Assembly (NCBI RefSeq): GCF_030732225.1
Contig: NZ_CP132230.1
Coordinates: forward strand, 1,764,001 to 1,828,000
Direction: 5' to 3'
DNA: 64,000 nucleotides
From: Streptococcus iniae
GTDB lineage: Bacteria > Bacillota > Bacilli > Lactobacillales > Streptococcaceae
The notes beneath the pieces are model-generated. The model was not told the DNA's origin, did not search any database, and worked only from the letters and a program-made list of their open reading frames with translations. The position numbers and the translations under genes were made by a program. Within the stretch, counting starts at the first letter, position 1. Each line of letters begins with the position of its first letter. Below, piece after piece: positions 56,381 to 64,000 of the stretch.

Positions 56381-56447
56381 ATTACTATTATACCTTAATT
56401 CATATGGTTTTTGGCAAAATAAAAGACCCTGCTTTTAAAAACAAGGC

Positions 56448-56993
56448 TTAAATCATTTTGTTTACCCAAAAATGTTTAATTAATTGCGTTATTGGTGGGC
56501 AATGTTCAATTAAAAGACGTGTGATAAGGTGTTGGTGCAATTGTTCTTGAACCATGGGCATTGGAACTGTCGCAAGAATGCTTACTCCCATAGCCAAGAA
56601 AATAATTGTAACACAGACAGCCATAAGCCCCCCTGCAAGATGATAATACCAGTCATCAAAATAATTGATAGGTAAAAAATGCACTAAAACACCAATCAAA
56701 CGAAAGATTGCATAGCTAAGGGAAAAAATAGCAAAAAAAGCAATCCCTGCATAATAAACATGGTCTAAATGAAAGATATTCAAATCTTTAAAAAAGTAGA
56801 TGGAAACCCCTTCAGCAGGATTAGAATAAGGTATCCACAAGGCAATCTTATGAGCCCAATTGTCATAATAACGACTAGCTATCAAAAGGGAAATCAAACT
56901 CCCAATAAAATAGAAAGCTTGTAATAATACCCCTCTATTATAACCAATGTAAAAATGCCACAGTAAAAGCAAGAAAATCAGAATAGAAAGCAT
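56448..56993 (-). CDS. CvpA family membrane protein
   Basis: 181 residues, four membrane helices, starting MLSILIFLLLLWHFYIGYNRG (the last residues being the conserved GYxRG turn of the family). Distant homologue of the colicin V production protein; the role in streptococci is unknown. Stands between the ZapA-like gene (two-base gap) and mutS2, the usual zapA-cvpA-mutS2 order. Confidence 0.85.
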   Translation of the reverse strand: MLSILIFLLLLWHFYIGYNRGVLLQAFYFIGSLISLLIASRYYDNWAHKIALWIPYSNPAEGVSIYFFKDLNIFHLDHVYYAGIAFFAIFSLSYAIFRLIGVLVHFLPINYFDDWYYHLAGGLMAVCVTIIFLAMGVSILATVPMPMVQEQLHQHLITRLLIEHCPPITQLIKHFWVNKMI

Positions 56994-56995
56994 AG

Positions 56996-57304
56996 TTATT
57001 CCTCTTCTAAATCAGCTCTGTGGGCTTTTTCTTGGATGCCTACTAAGGTTTTTTGGCGTAATTCATTCATTTCAGCTTCCATTTTTTCAACTTCAATTTC
57101 ACGACTTAGCTGCGTTGACAAAGAGTTAATAGCCATCAAAATAGCAATCGTTTCATTGTCAGCTTCTGGCAATTTAGCCTTGATTGCTTGGTACTTTTCT
57201 TTTGCCACATGTTCAACTTCTTCCATAAAGAGATTATCTTTATCTGTTGTCAAGGTTAAGGACTTTTCACCAAAGGTAAATTTATAACGATTATTACTTT
57301 TCAT
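56996..57304 (-). CDS. ZapA-like cell division protein
   Basis: 102 residues: a short beta N-terminus (NRYKFTFGEKSLTLTT), then a long helix/coiled coil rich in Glu and Lys. Size, structure and its place before cvpA-mutS2 fit the Gram-positive ZapA family that bundles FtsZ. Divergent from rnhC. Confidence 0.8.
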   Translation of the reverse strand: MKSNNRYKFTFGEKSLTLTTDKDNLFMEEVEHVAKEKYQAIKAKLPEADNETIAILMAINSLSTQLSREIEVEKMEAEMNELRQKTLVGIQEKAHRADLEEE

Positions 57305-57420
57305 AGGGTCACCTCAATTAGCATTATACCTTAATTTCGGGCTTTCGTAAAATAACAAATTCACAGATTTTAAACAGATGGTTTGAGTCAAGGAGCGTTT
57401 TTTATGTTAAAATATTTTTT

Positions 57421-58329
57421 ATGGAAAGTATTGTGATGAAAACAGATGCTGCGCTTGAAAAAAAGCTCAGACAAACCTTAAAGGCATATCAAATCAGCAA
57501 TAATAATCACTACGTGAGCTTTGCTGCCAAATATAAAGGCGTAACCATCCTCCTCTACACATCTGGGAAATTAGTTTTTCAAGGCCAAGAGGCTAAAGAG
57601 GTGGCTAAAACATTTGGTTACCAAGACGATTCCAAACAAGATCACAAAGCTGATTCTAATCAAATGCTAGCCTTAATTGGCAGCGATGAAGTTGGAAACG
57701 GCTCTTATTTTGGAGGAATCGCTGTTGTTGCAAGTTTTGTGACTCCTGCTGATCATGCTTTTCTAAAACAACTAGGTGTAGATGATTCTAAACAACTCAA
57801 CGACATCAAGATTAAACAGATTGCTCCTCTTTTAGAAGAACGAATCAAGCATAAAGCCTTATTACTGTCGCCTAAAAAATACAATGAAATGGTGGGAAAA
57901 GGAAAAGCCTACAATGCCGTTTCAGTAAAGGTAGCACTCCATAATCAGGCAATCTATCTTTTATTACAAGAAGGGCTTCAACCTGAAAAAATTGTCATTG
58001 ATGCTTTCACAAGCACTAGTAATTATCACAAACACCTGCAAAAAGAAAAAAATCATTTTTCTAACCCCATCAGCTTAATTGAAAAAGCTGAAAGTCAATT
58101 TTTAGCTGTAGCCGTCAGTTCAATCATTGCTCGATATCTTTTTTTAGAGAATTTAGACAAGCTTAGTCAAGAACTCGGTTACACCCTACCAAGTGGAGCT
58201 GGCACTCAATCCGATAAAGTCGCTAGTCAATTATTAGCAGCTTATGGCATGTCTGCCTTGGAATACAGTGCTAAATGCCACTTCGCAAACACTCAAAAAG
58301 CGCAAGCTATTTTACATCAAAAACCTTAA
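57421..58329 (+). CDS. rnhC: Ribonuclease HIII
   Basis: 302 residues. N-terminal TBP-like substrate-binding domain (1-85), then the RNase H fold: [13 protein letters not shown] (two catalytic acids), VDDSKQL and IDAFTS. It cleaves RNA in RNA-DNA hybrids. Start ATG 57421 lacks a clear Shine-Dalgarno; ATG 57436 has GGAAAG eight bases before it, but the longer N-terminus aligns with remembered streptococcal proteins. Followed within ten bases by lepB. Confidence 0.94.
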   Translation: MESIVMKTDAALEKKLRQTLKAYQISNNNHYVSFAAKYKGVTILLYTSGKLVFQGQEAKEVAKTFGYQDDSKQDHKADSNQMLALIGSDEVGNGSYFGGIAVVASFVTPADHAFLKQLGVDDSKQLNDIKIKQIAPLLEERIKHKALLLSPKKYNEMVGKGKAYNAVSVKVALHNQAIYLLLQEGLQPEKIVIDAFTSTSNYHKHLQKEKNHFSNPISLIEKAESQFLAVAVSSIIARYLFLENLDKLSQELGYTLPSGAGTQSDKVASQLLAAYGMSALEYSAKCHFANTQKAQAILHQKP

Positions 58330-58338
58330 AGGAGTCTC

Positions 58339-58929
58339 ATGAAACAGTTTTTCAAAGAATGGGGAGTATTCATTCTATTTTTCACCTTATTTCTTCTCTC
58401 TCGCTTTTTTATTTGGCAACCCGTAAAAGTAGATGGTCACTCTATGGATCCTACCTTGGCTCACGGAGAGCGCCTCATTATTCTCCAGCATACTCAAATC
58501 AACCGCTTTGACATTGTTGTCGCTAAAGAAGATGAAAATGGGCAAAGCAAAGAAATTGTCAAGCGCGTTGTTGGCATGCCCGGAGATGAAATCACCTATA
58601 AAAACGACGCCCTTTATATTAACGGTAAAAAAACAAAAGAACCTTACCTAAAAGAATACCTAGCAGCTTTTAAAGAAGATAAATTAGAAAAAACCTATTC
58701 TTACAATACCCTTTTCCAAGAATTGGCTCAAAATTCAAATGCCTTCACCACATCTATTGATGGCATGACAGAATTTACAACAAAAATCCCAAACGGTGAA
58801 TATTTCCTTCTTGGTGATGACCGCATCGTTTCAAGAGACAGCCGTGAAGTAGGCACTTTCAAAAAAGAAGCCATCAAAGGTGAAGTAAAACTACGCTTTT
58901 GGCCAATTCCAAAATGTCATCTTTTTTAA
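58339..58929 (+). CDS. lepB: Signal peptidase I
   Basis: 196 residues, one N-terminal membrane anchor (FILFFTLFLL). Catalytic Ser35 in GHSMDPTL and general base Lys75 in EIVKRVVGMPGDE; GDDRIVSRDSREVG is box E. It removes Sec signal peptides such as those of the nuclease and Shp above. AAAGGAG before the ATG; operon with rnhC. Confidence 0.95.
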   Translation: MKQFFKEWGVFILFFTLFLLSRFFIWQPVKVDGHSMDPTLAHGERLIILQHTQINRFDIVVAKEDENGQSKEIVKRVVGMPGDEITYKNDALYINGKKTKEPYLKEYLAAFKEDKLEKTYSYNTLFQELAQNSNAFTTSIDGMTEFTTKIPNGEYFLLGDDRIVSRDSREVGTFKKEAIKGEVKLRFWPIPKCHLF

Positions 58930-58943
58930 ATAAATAAATGATG

Positions 58944-58964
58944 ACCTGCCAACGGCAGGTTTTC
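58944..58964 (+). terminator. Weak terminator after lepB
   Basis: ACCTGCC / GGCAGGT, three-base loop, then TTTTC; read-through to recD2 is possible. Confidence 0.55.
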
Positions 58965-58996
58965 AGCTATCTCAAGACAAGAAAGGCTAAAGACCA

Positions 58997-61378
58997 ATGG
59001 AATACTATTTCTCTGGCACAATTGATCGTATCATTTTTGAAAATGCCAGCAATTTCTTTAAAATTCTTTTGCTGACTGTTGAAGACACAGATAGTGACAT
59101 GGATGATTTTGAAATTATCGTAACTGGGACCATGGCCGATGTCATCGAAGGTGAGGATTATACTTTTTGGGGCGAGTTAACACAACACCCAAAATATGGT
59201 CAGCAAGTTAAATTAAACCGCTATGAGCGAGCTAAACCAACTGCATCAGGTCTTATTAAATATTTTTCTAGCGACCATTTTAAAGGGATTGGTAAAAAAA
59301 CTGCCGAAAAAATTGTTTCCATCTATGGTGAACATACCATTGATAAAATCCTAGAAGACCCTAGTAAGTTAGACACAATCTCCGGATTTTCAAAAGCCAA
59401 TCGTGATGCTTTTGTCACCAAATTAAAAGTCAATTATGGCACTGAACAAATTATTGCAGGACTTGTAGAATTAGGCATCTCAAACAACTTTGCCTTTCAA
59501 ATTTTTGACTTGTATAAAGACGATTCTGTCGCCATGGTCAAAGAAAACCCTTACCGTTTGGTTGAGGATATCCAAGGAATTGGCTTTAAAATGGCTGATA
59601 GTTTAGCAGAAGAAATTGGAATTGCTAGCGATTCCCCAAAACGTTTTCGTGCTGCCCTCTTACACTGCCTATTGGAACAATCCATTAGTCAAGGTGATAC
59701 CTATATTGAAGCAAGAGATCTCTTGGAATACGCCATTACCTTACTTGAAGATAGTCGTCAGATCGAATGCAATCCCGAAAGCGTTGCTAAAGAACTAAGC
59801 CAACTGATTGCTGATGGTAAGGTTCATAATGTTGCTACTCGAATTTTTGACGCCAGCCTTTATAAGGCAGAAGAAGGCATTAAAAAACACCTCACTCGTC
59901 TGATGGATCATCCTTTAGATAAAAGCATTGCTGAAACAGATATTGATACGCAAATCAAAAATATTGAAAAAAAACATCAGATTCAGTACGATTCGGTTCA
60001 AAAACAAGCTATCATCCAGGCATTGACCAGTAAAGTCTTCATTCTAACAGGGGGACCTGGAACTGGAAAAACAACTGTTATTAAAGGCATTTTAGAAGCC
60101 TATGCTAGCATCCATGAACTTGACTTACAAGGAAAAGACCTTCCGATTATACTAGCTGCTCCAACAGGGCGTGCTGCAAGACGCATGAATGAATTGACAG
60201 GGCTTCCTAGTGCTACCATTCACAGGCACTTAGGTCTCAATGGGGATAATGATTATCAGTCAATGGAAGATTTTCTTGATTGCAATCTTATCATCGTTGA
60301 TGAATTTTCTATGGTCGACACCTGGTTGGCTAACCACTTATTGGGAGCCTTGTCATCTGATACCCAATTAATTATTGTTGGAGATAGTGACCAATTACCA
60401 TCTGTTGGCCCCGGCCAGGTTTTAGCAGATTTATTGAAAATTTCTAGCATTCCTCAAATTGCTTTACAGAAAATTTTTCGTCAATCCGAGGATTCAACTA
60501 TCGTTGACTTGGCCAACCAAATGCGCCAAGGTCTCCTACCACCTGATTTCAAAGCTAAAAAAGCTGACCGTTCCTATTTTGATGCCCTGCCCCAACACAT
60601 CCCTTCCATGGTAACAAAGATTGTCAGCGCAGCTATCAACAGTGGCATTTCAGAGGATGAAATCCAAATTTTAGCTCCTATGTATAAGGGACAAGCTGGC
60701 ATTACTAATCTCAACCAATTGATGCAAGACTTACTTAATCCTCTTGATGGGCAAAGCGAGTTTGCCTTTAATGACTTGAAATTCCGAAAAAATGACAAAG
60801 TCCTCCATCTGGTTAATGATACCCAACAAAATGTCTTTAATGGTGATATTGGTTACATCACCGATTTAATCCCTGCTAAATACACCGAATCTAAACAAGA
60901 TGAAATTGTGATGGATTTCGAAGGTACTGAAGTCTCCTACCCTCGTAATGAATGGTTAAAAATCACCCTTGCTTATGCTATGAGCATTCATAAATCCCAA
61001 GGAAGTGAATTTCAAGTGGTCATTCTTCCCATCACACGTCAAAGTGGTCGTCTCTTGCAGCGAAACCTCATTTATACTGCTGTAACACGCTCAAAAAGTA
61101 AACTCATTCTTTTGGGAGAATATGCTGCTTTTGACTATGCCATCCAAAATGAAGGGGATAAGCGAAAAACCTATCTGGTTCAACGCTTTACACCAGAGGG
61201 GATTGACAATAACACTGTTGAGGGAACAGATACCACCTCACAAAAGGCAAAAGATCAGCCCCCTTCTCAAGAAGACCTCATAACAACAGATAAAGAATAC
61301 ATCCTAACCAGTGAGAATATGCTAGAGATTGATCCCATGATTGGTTTAAGTCAGGACGACATCGCATCATTTTTTTGA
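58997..61378 (+). CDS. recD2: RecD2-type ATP-dependent DNA helicase
   Basis: 793 residues. N-terminal OB-like and helix-hairpin-helix part (FKGIGKKTAEKIV, IQGIGFKMADSLA), then superfamily 1B helicase motifs: TGGPGTGKTTVIKG, IVDEFSMVDTWL, GDSDQLPSVGPG, and C-terminal AYAMSIHKSQGSEF and TAVTRSKSKLIL. RecBC-independent RecD, 5'-3' helicase in repair. A 75-residue acidic tail is extra. GAAAGG before the ATG. Confidence 0.93.
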   Translation: MEYYFSGTIDRIIFENASNFFKILLLTVEDTDSDMDDFEIIVTGTMADVIEGEDYTFWGELTQHPKYGQQVKLNRYERAKPTASGLIKYFSSDHFKGIGKKTAEKIVSIYGEHTIDKILEDPSKLDTISGFSKANRDAFVTKLKVNYGTEQIIAGLVELGISNNFAFQIFDLYKDDSVAMVKENPYRLVEDIQGIGFKMADSLAEEIGIASDSPKRFRAALLHCLLEQSISQGDTYIEARDLLEYAITLLEDSRQIECNPESVAKELSQLIADGKVHNVATRIFDASLYKAEEGIKKHLTRLMDHPLDKSIAETDIDTQIKNIEKKHQIQYDSVQKQAIIQALTSKVFILTGGPGTGKTTVIKGILEAYASIHELDLQGKDLPIILAAPTGRAARRMNELTGLPSATIHRHLGLNGDNDYQSMEDFLDCNLIIVDEFSMVDTWLANHLLGALSSDTQLIIVGDSDQLPSVGPGQVLADLLKISSIPQIALQKIFRQSEDSTIVDLANQMRQGLLPPDFKAKKADRSYFDALPQHIPSMVTKIVSAAINSGISEDEIQILAPMYKGQAGITNLNQLMQDLLNPLDGQSEFAFNDLKFRKNDKVLHLVNDTQQNVFNGDIGYITDLIPAKYTESKQDEIVMDFEGTEVSYPRNEWLKITLAYAMSIHKSQGSEFQVVILPITRQSGRLLQRNLIYTAVTRSKSKLILLGEYAAFDYAIQNEGDKRKTYLVQRFTPEGIDNNTVEGTDTTSQKAKDQPPSQEDLITTDKEYILTSENMLEIDPMIGLSQDDIASFF

Positions 61379-61468
61379 AAAAAATAAAAAATCTATTTTA
61401 ATTGTCAGTTGATATGTTATAATATGCTTGTATTATCAAATAAACACAAGGGAATTTAGGAGGTTCTT

Positions 61469-61933
61469 ATGATATCATACGAAAAAGTGCGTCAATCACT
61501 TAAAACATTGAACATGACGGTTATCGTCCTCAATATTATTGAACTTGTTTTTTCAGTAATCTTATTTGTGTCACTTTATTTCACTTTGAATAATGAAGAT
61601 ATAAAAGCTACACTTCCACCAGAACAACTGGATGTTTTAAAGCAATCTCTTAGCCCATTTAATATTTTTATGATGGTGATTTCACTAGGCTTAACAATAG
61701 CTATCATTGTATTAGCATTTCAAAACCGTTCAAAGATTGCTCAAGATTTTGAAATTAACTACATGCCTTATTTTCTTGGGCTAGGTTCAATTCTTCTTTC
61801 AATCGTTCAAATGTTTTTAAATCAATTTAGTCTTATTAGTTTTGCTATTAACCTTGCATTAGCTTCACTCTATTTCTTCTCATACCTTAAAGCTAAAACT
61901 TTAAACGGAAAAGAAGACATCATTGACGCTTAA
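61469..61933 (+). CDS. Four-helix membrane protein, unknown
   Basis: 154 residues with helices at about 16-38, 65-87, 98-115 and 120-140 and short charged loops. I do not recognise a family. AGGAGG six bases before the ATG and a clean terminator mark it as a real single gene. Confidence 0.75.
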   Translation: MISYEKVRQSLKTLNMTVIVLNIIELVFSVILFVSLYFTLNNEDIKATLPPEQLDVLKQSLSPFNIFMMVISLGLTIAIIVLAFQNRSKIAQDFEINYMPYFLGLGSILLSIVQMFLNQFSLISFAINLALASLYFFSYLKAKTLNGKEDIIDA

Positions 61934-61942
61934 ATAAATCAC

Positions 61943-61976
61943 AAAACAGTTAGGAAAAATCCTAACTGTTTTTTAG
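61943..61976. terminator. Bidirectional terminator before dinB end
   Basis: AAAACAGTTAGGA pairs with TCCTAACTGTTTT, four-base loop, T-tract. Overlaps the dinB stop region on the other strand. Confidence 0.88.
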
Positions 61977-63067
61977 ATATCAAGTGATACTTCAAAGTTT
62001 TCTTGGTCTAACCCTGTCATGGTAACTCCCAACAGGCGAATGCCTGTATCATTTTCCTTTAAACTATCAAAAATATCAGCAGCTGTTTGATTGATCAAGT
62101 CATAATCTCGACTAAGCTTCGTAAGGCCAACCCTTTTCGTTAGGGTTGTAAAGTCAGCATAACGCACTTTTAAAATAACAATTTTGCCTTTTTTATTGTT
62201 TTTAACCATGATATCAGCAACCCGCCGAGCATTTTTAGCAATTTCAACTTTAACATCTTCTTCTCTATAAAGAAGTTTAGTATAGGTCCTTTCACTGCCA
62301 ATTGATTTTCGGATACGGTCTGGTTTAACAGGTGATAGACTAATCCCACGTGCTTTGCGGTAAAGGTCATAACCAAAGCGACCAAACTGATCAATTAATT
62401 GCATTTCGCTTAGTTCCAGTAAATCTGCCCCTTTGTAAACACCCATCGCATTAAGAGTCTCAACCGACTTTTTACCGACACCGTGAAATTTTTCAATGGG
62501 TAAGGCTGCCAAAAAATTCTGTGCATCCTCTGGTAAAACAAGAGTTAAACCGTGTGGTTTTTCATAATCACTAGCTAATTTTGCTAGGAACTTGTTGTAG
62601 GAAACACCCGCTGAGCAGGTTAGGTGAACTTCCTGCCATATGTCATGTTGAATCAATTTTGCGATTTTCATTGCCGATTTAATGCCTAACTTATTTTCAG
62701 TGACATCCAAGTAAGCCTCATCGATGGACATAGGCTCAACCAAATCTGTATAACGTTTGAAAATCTGACGAATTTCTAGTCCCACCTCTTTATACTTACT
62801 ATAATTTCCAGAGATAAAGACAGCATGTGGACAGCGTTCATAAGCTTCCTTAGAACTCATAGCAGAATGAATCCCAAAACGTCTAGCTTCATAATTGCAG
62901 GTTGACACAACCCCACGTCCACCCGTTTCTCGAGGGTCTTTTGCTATAACAACAGGCTTTCCTTGCAAATCAGGATTATCGCGCTCCTCCACTGCAGCAA
63001 AAAAAGCATCCATATCGATGTGAATGATTTTTCGCGATGTATCATTAATAAGCGGAAAAATTAACAT
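61973..63067 (-). CDS. dinB: DNA polymerase IV
   Basis: 364 residues, Y-family translesion polymerase. [18 protein letters not shown] and [10 protein letters not shown] carry the three metal-binding acids; helix-hairpin-helix in [17 protein letters not shown]; little-finger domain at the end. Promoter TTGCAG (63112-63107), 16 bp, TATAAT (63090-63085); GGAGG before the ATG. Confidence 0.95.
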   Translation of the reverse strand: MLIFPLINDTSRKIIHIDMDAFFAAVEERDNPDLQGKPVVIAKDPRETGGRGVVSTCNYEARRFGIHSAMSSKEAYERCPHAVFISGNYSKYKEVGLEIRQIFKRYTDLVEPMSIDEAYLDVTENKLGIKSAMKIAKLIQHDIWQEVHLTCSAGVSYNKFLAKLASDYEKPHGLTLVLPEDAQNFLAALPIEKFHGVGKKSVETLNAMGVYKGADLLELSEMQLIDQFGRFGYDLYRKARGISLSPVKPDRIRKSIGSERTYTKLLYREEDVKVEIAKNARRVADIMVKNNKKGKIVILKVRYADFTTLTKRVGLTKLSRDYDLINQTAADIFDSLKENDTGIRLLGVTMTGLDQENFEVSLDI

Positions 63068-63121
63068 GACAAACCTCCATCTTCATTATACTCTTTACTG
63101 ATAATTCTGCAAAGGCGAGCA

Positions 63122-63164
63122 TTATAATACAGATCTGTAATCTTTTTTTAAAACTGTATTATAA
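63122..63164. repeat. Inverted repeats in the dinB-pflB intergenic region
   Basis: TTATAATACAG (63122-63132) is repeated inverted as CTGTATTATAA (63154-63164). The first arm also belongs to the perfect palindrome TACAGATCTGTA (63128-63139). Possible operator upstream of the dinB promoter; no regulator identified. Confidence 0.5.
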
Positions 63165-63193
63165 AAGAAAATGTCTTTTGTCAAGAAATATGC

Positions 63194-63222
63194 TTGGGAA
63201 ACCGTTTACCATATGTTAAACT
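63194..63222 (+). promoter_or_regulatory. pflB promoter
   Basis: TTGGGA (63194-63199), 17 bp, TAAACT (63217-63222). The spacer holds GGGAAACCGTTTACC, an imperfect palindrome, possibly a regulatory site. Confidence 0.55.
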
Positions 63223-63275
63223 ATTTTTATAAAGCAACAGAATGGCTCTGTTACTAGAATTTTAAGGAGAATATT

Positions 63276-64000
63276 ATGGCAACTGTAAAAACTAATACAG
63301 AAGTTTTCGAAAAAGCTTGGGAAGGCTTTAAAGGAACTGACTGGAAAGAAAAAGCAAGTGTATCACGTTTTGTACAAGCTAACTACACACCTTATGATGG
63401 TGATGAAAGTTTCTTAGCTGGTGCAACTGAACGTTCACTACACATCAAAAAAGTTATCGAAGAAACAAAAGCAGAATACGAAGCAACTCGCTTCCCATTT
63501 GACACTCGCCCTTCTTCAATCGCCGGTATCCCTGCTGGATATATCGACCAAGAAAAAGAGCTGATCTACGGTATCCAAAACGATGAATTATTCAAATTAA
63601 ACTTCATGCCTAAAGGTGGTATCCGCATGGCGGAGACAACCCTTATTGAAAATGGTTATGAGCCAGACCCTGCTGTTCATGAAATCTTTACGAAATATGT
63701 TACAACAGTTAACGATGGTATTTTCCGCGCTTACACTTCTAACATCCGTCGCGCTCGTCATGCACACACAGTAACTGGTCTTCCAGATGCTTACTCACGT
63801 GGCCGTATCATTGGTGTTTACGCACGTCTTGCCCTTTATGGAGCAGACTATTTGATGCAAGAAAAGGTTAACGACTGGAATGCTATCACTGCTATTGATG
63901 AAGAAACAATCCGTCTTCGTGAAGAAATTAACCTTCAATACCAAGCACTTGGTGAAGTTGCAAAACTTGGTGATCTTTATGGACTAGATGTTCGCCGCCC
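63276..64000 (+). CDS. pflB: Formate acetyltransferase (pyruvate formate-lyase), 5' part
   Basis: The first 241 residues (family about 770) are present; the gene runs out of the window. Starts [20 protein letters not shown] with AAGGAG six bases upstream. Segments such as [29 protein letters not shown] and [23 protein letters not shown] are highly conserved in PFL. It splits pyruvate plus CoA into acetyl-CoA and formate in mixed-acid fermentation; the glycyl radical and Cys-Cys site lie beyond the edge. Confidence 0.95.
   Translation, partial: MATVKTNTEVFEKAWEGFKGTDWKEKASVSRFVQANYTPYDGDESFLAGATERSLHIKKVIEETKAEYEATRFPFDTRPSSIAGIPAGYIDQEKELIYGIQNDELFKLNFMPKGGIRMAETTLIENGYEPDPAVHEIFTKYVTTVNDGIFRAYTSNIRRARHAHTVTGLPDAYSRGRIIGVYARLALYGADYLMQEKVNDWNAITAIDEETIRLREEINLQYQALGEVAKLGDLYGLDVRR

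Overview
The window is a low-GC Firmicute chromosome segment that reads as a pyogenic-group Streptococcus. The strongest markers are the complete haem-uptake operon shr-shp-siaABCDEFGH, in which the haem-ligand residues fall at the same positions known for the Streptococcus pyogenes proteins (Shp Met66/Met153, SiaA Met79/His229). Supporting markers are a secreted streptodornase-like nuclease, a poly-histidine-triad lipoprotein behind an AdcR-type zinc operator, and a MutY that lacks its iron-sulfur cysteines. From memory, some proteins (for example the N-terminus of RNase HIII) differ enough from S. pyogenes that a close relative is more likely than S. pyogenes itself; the species cannot be settled from sequence reading alone.

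Layout: 1-5.4 kb holds a truncated aminotransferase, a universal stress protein, a HAD-MazG fusion, a secreted nuclease and an L-asparaginase. 5.4-8.4 kb has an aldo/keto reductase and recG. 8.5-22.2 kb is the ten-gene haem operon on the minus strand, with a consensus promoter overlapped by inverted repeats and a strong hairpin between shr and shp. 22.4-26.5 kb is alr-acpS-secA. 26.7-33.2 kb is carbohydrate metabolism: manA, fructokinase, and divergent scrA / scrB-scrR around two palindromic operators. 33.2-35.6 kb is nusB-asp23-efp and a CPBP protease. 36-41.6 kb holds comEB, a proline peptidase, uvrA and corA. 41.8-47.8 kb holds a DUF1129 membrane protein, the histidine-triad lipoprotein, a small membrane protein and an LTA-synthase-family protein. 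47.9-49.1 kb is rpsF-ssb-rpsR.

49.2-51.5 kb is the accessory part. It holds an intact IS30-family transposase surrounded by at least eight copies of an IS-end-like motif, then a minus-strand transcription unit. That unit has a consensus promoter carrying a perfect cre box in its spacer, a terminator, and no ordinary gene. It contains three tiny ORFs, each with a good Shine-Dalgarno, that all encode (A/G)RYKNGD using different synonymous codons. This is the best candidate in the window for something undescribed.

51.6-64 kb returns to housekeeping genes: mutY, a frameshifted HTH regulator with a poly-T tract, trxA, mutS2, cvpA, zapA-like, rnhC, lepB, recD2, a small membrane protein, dinB and the start of pflB. 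No rRNA, tRNA or CRISPR array was seen.
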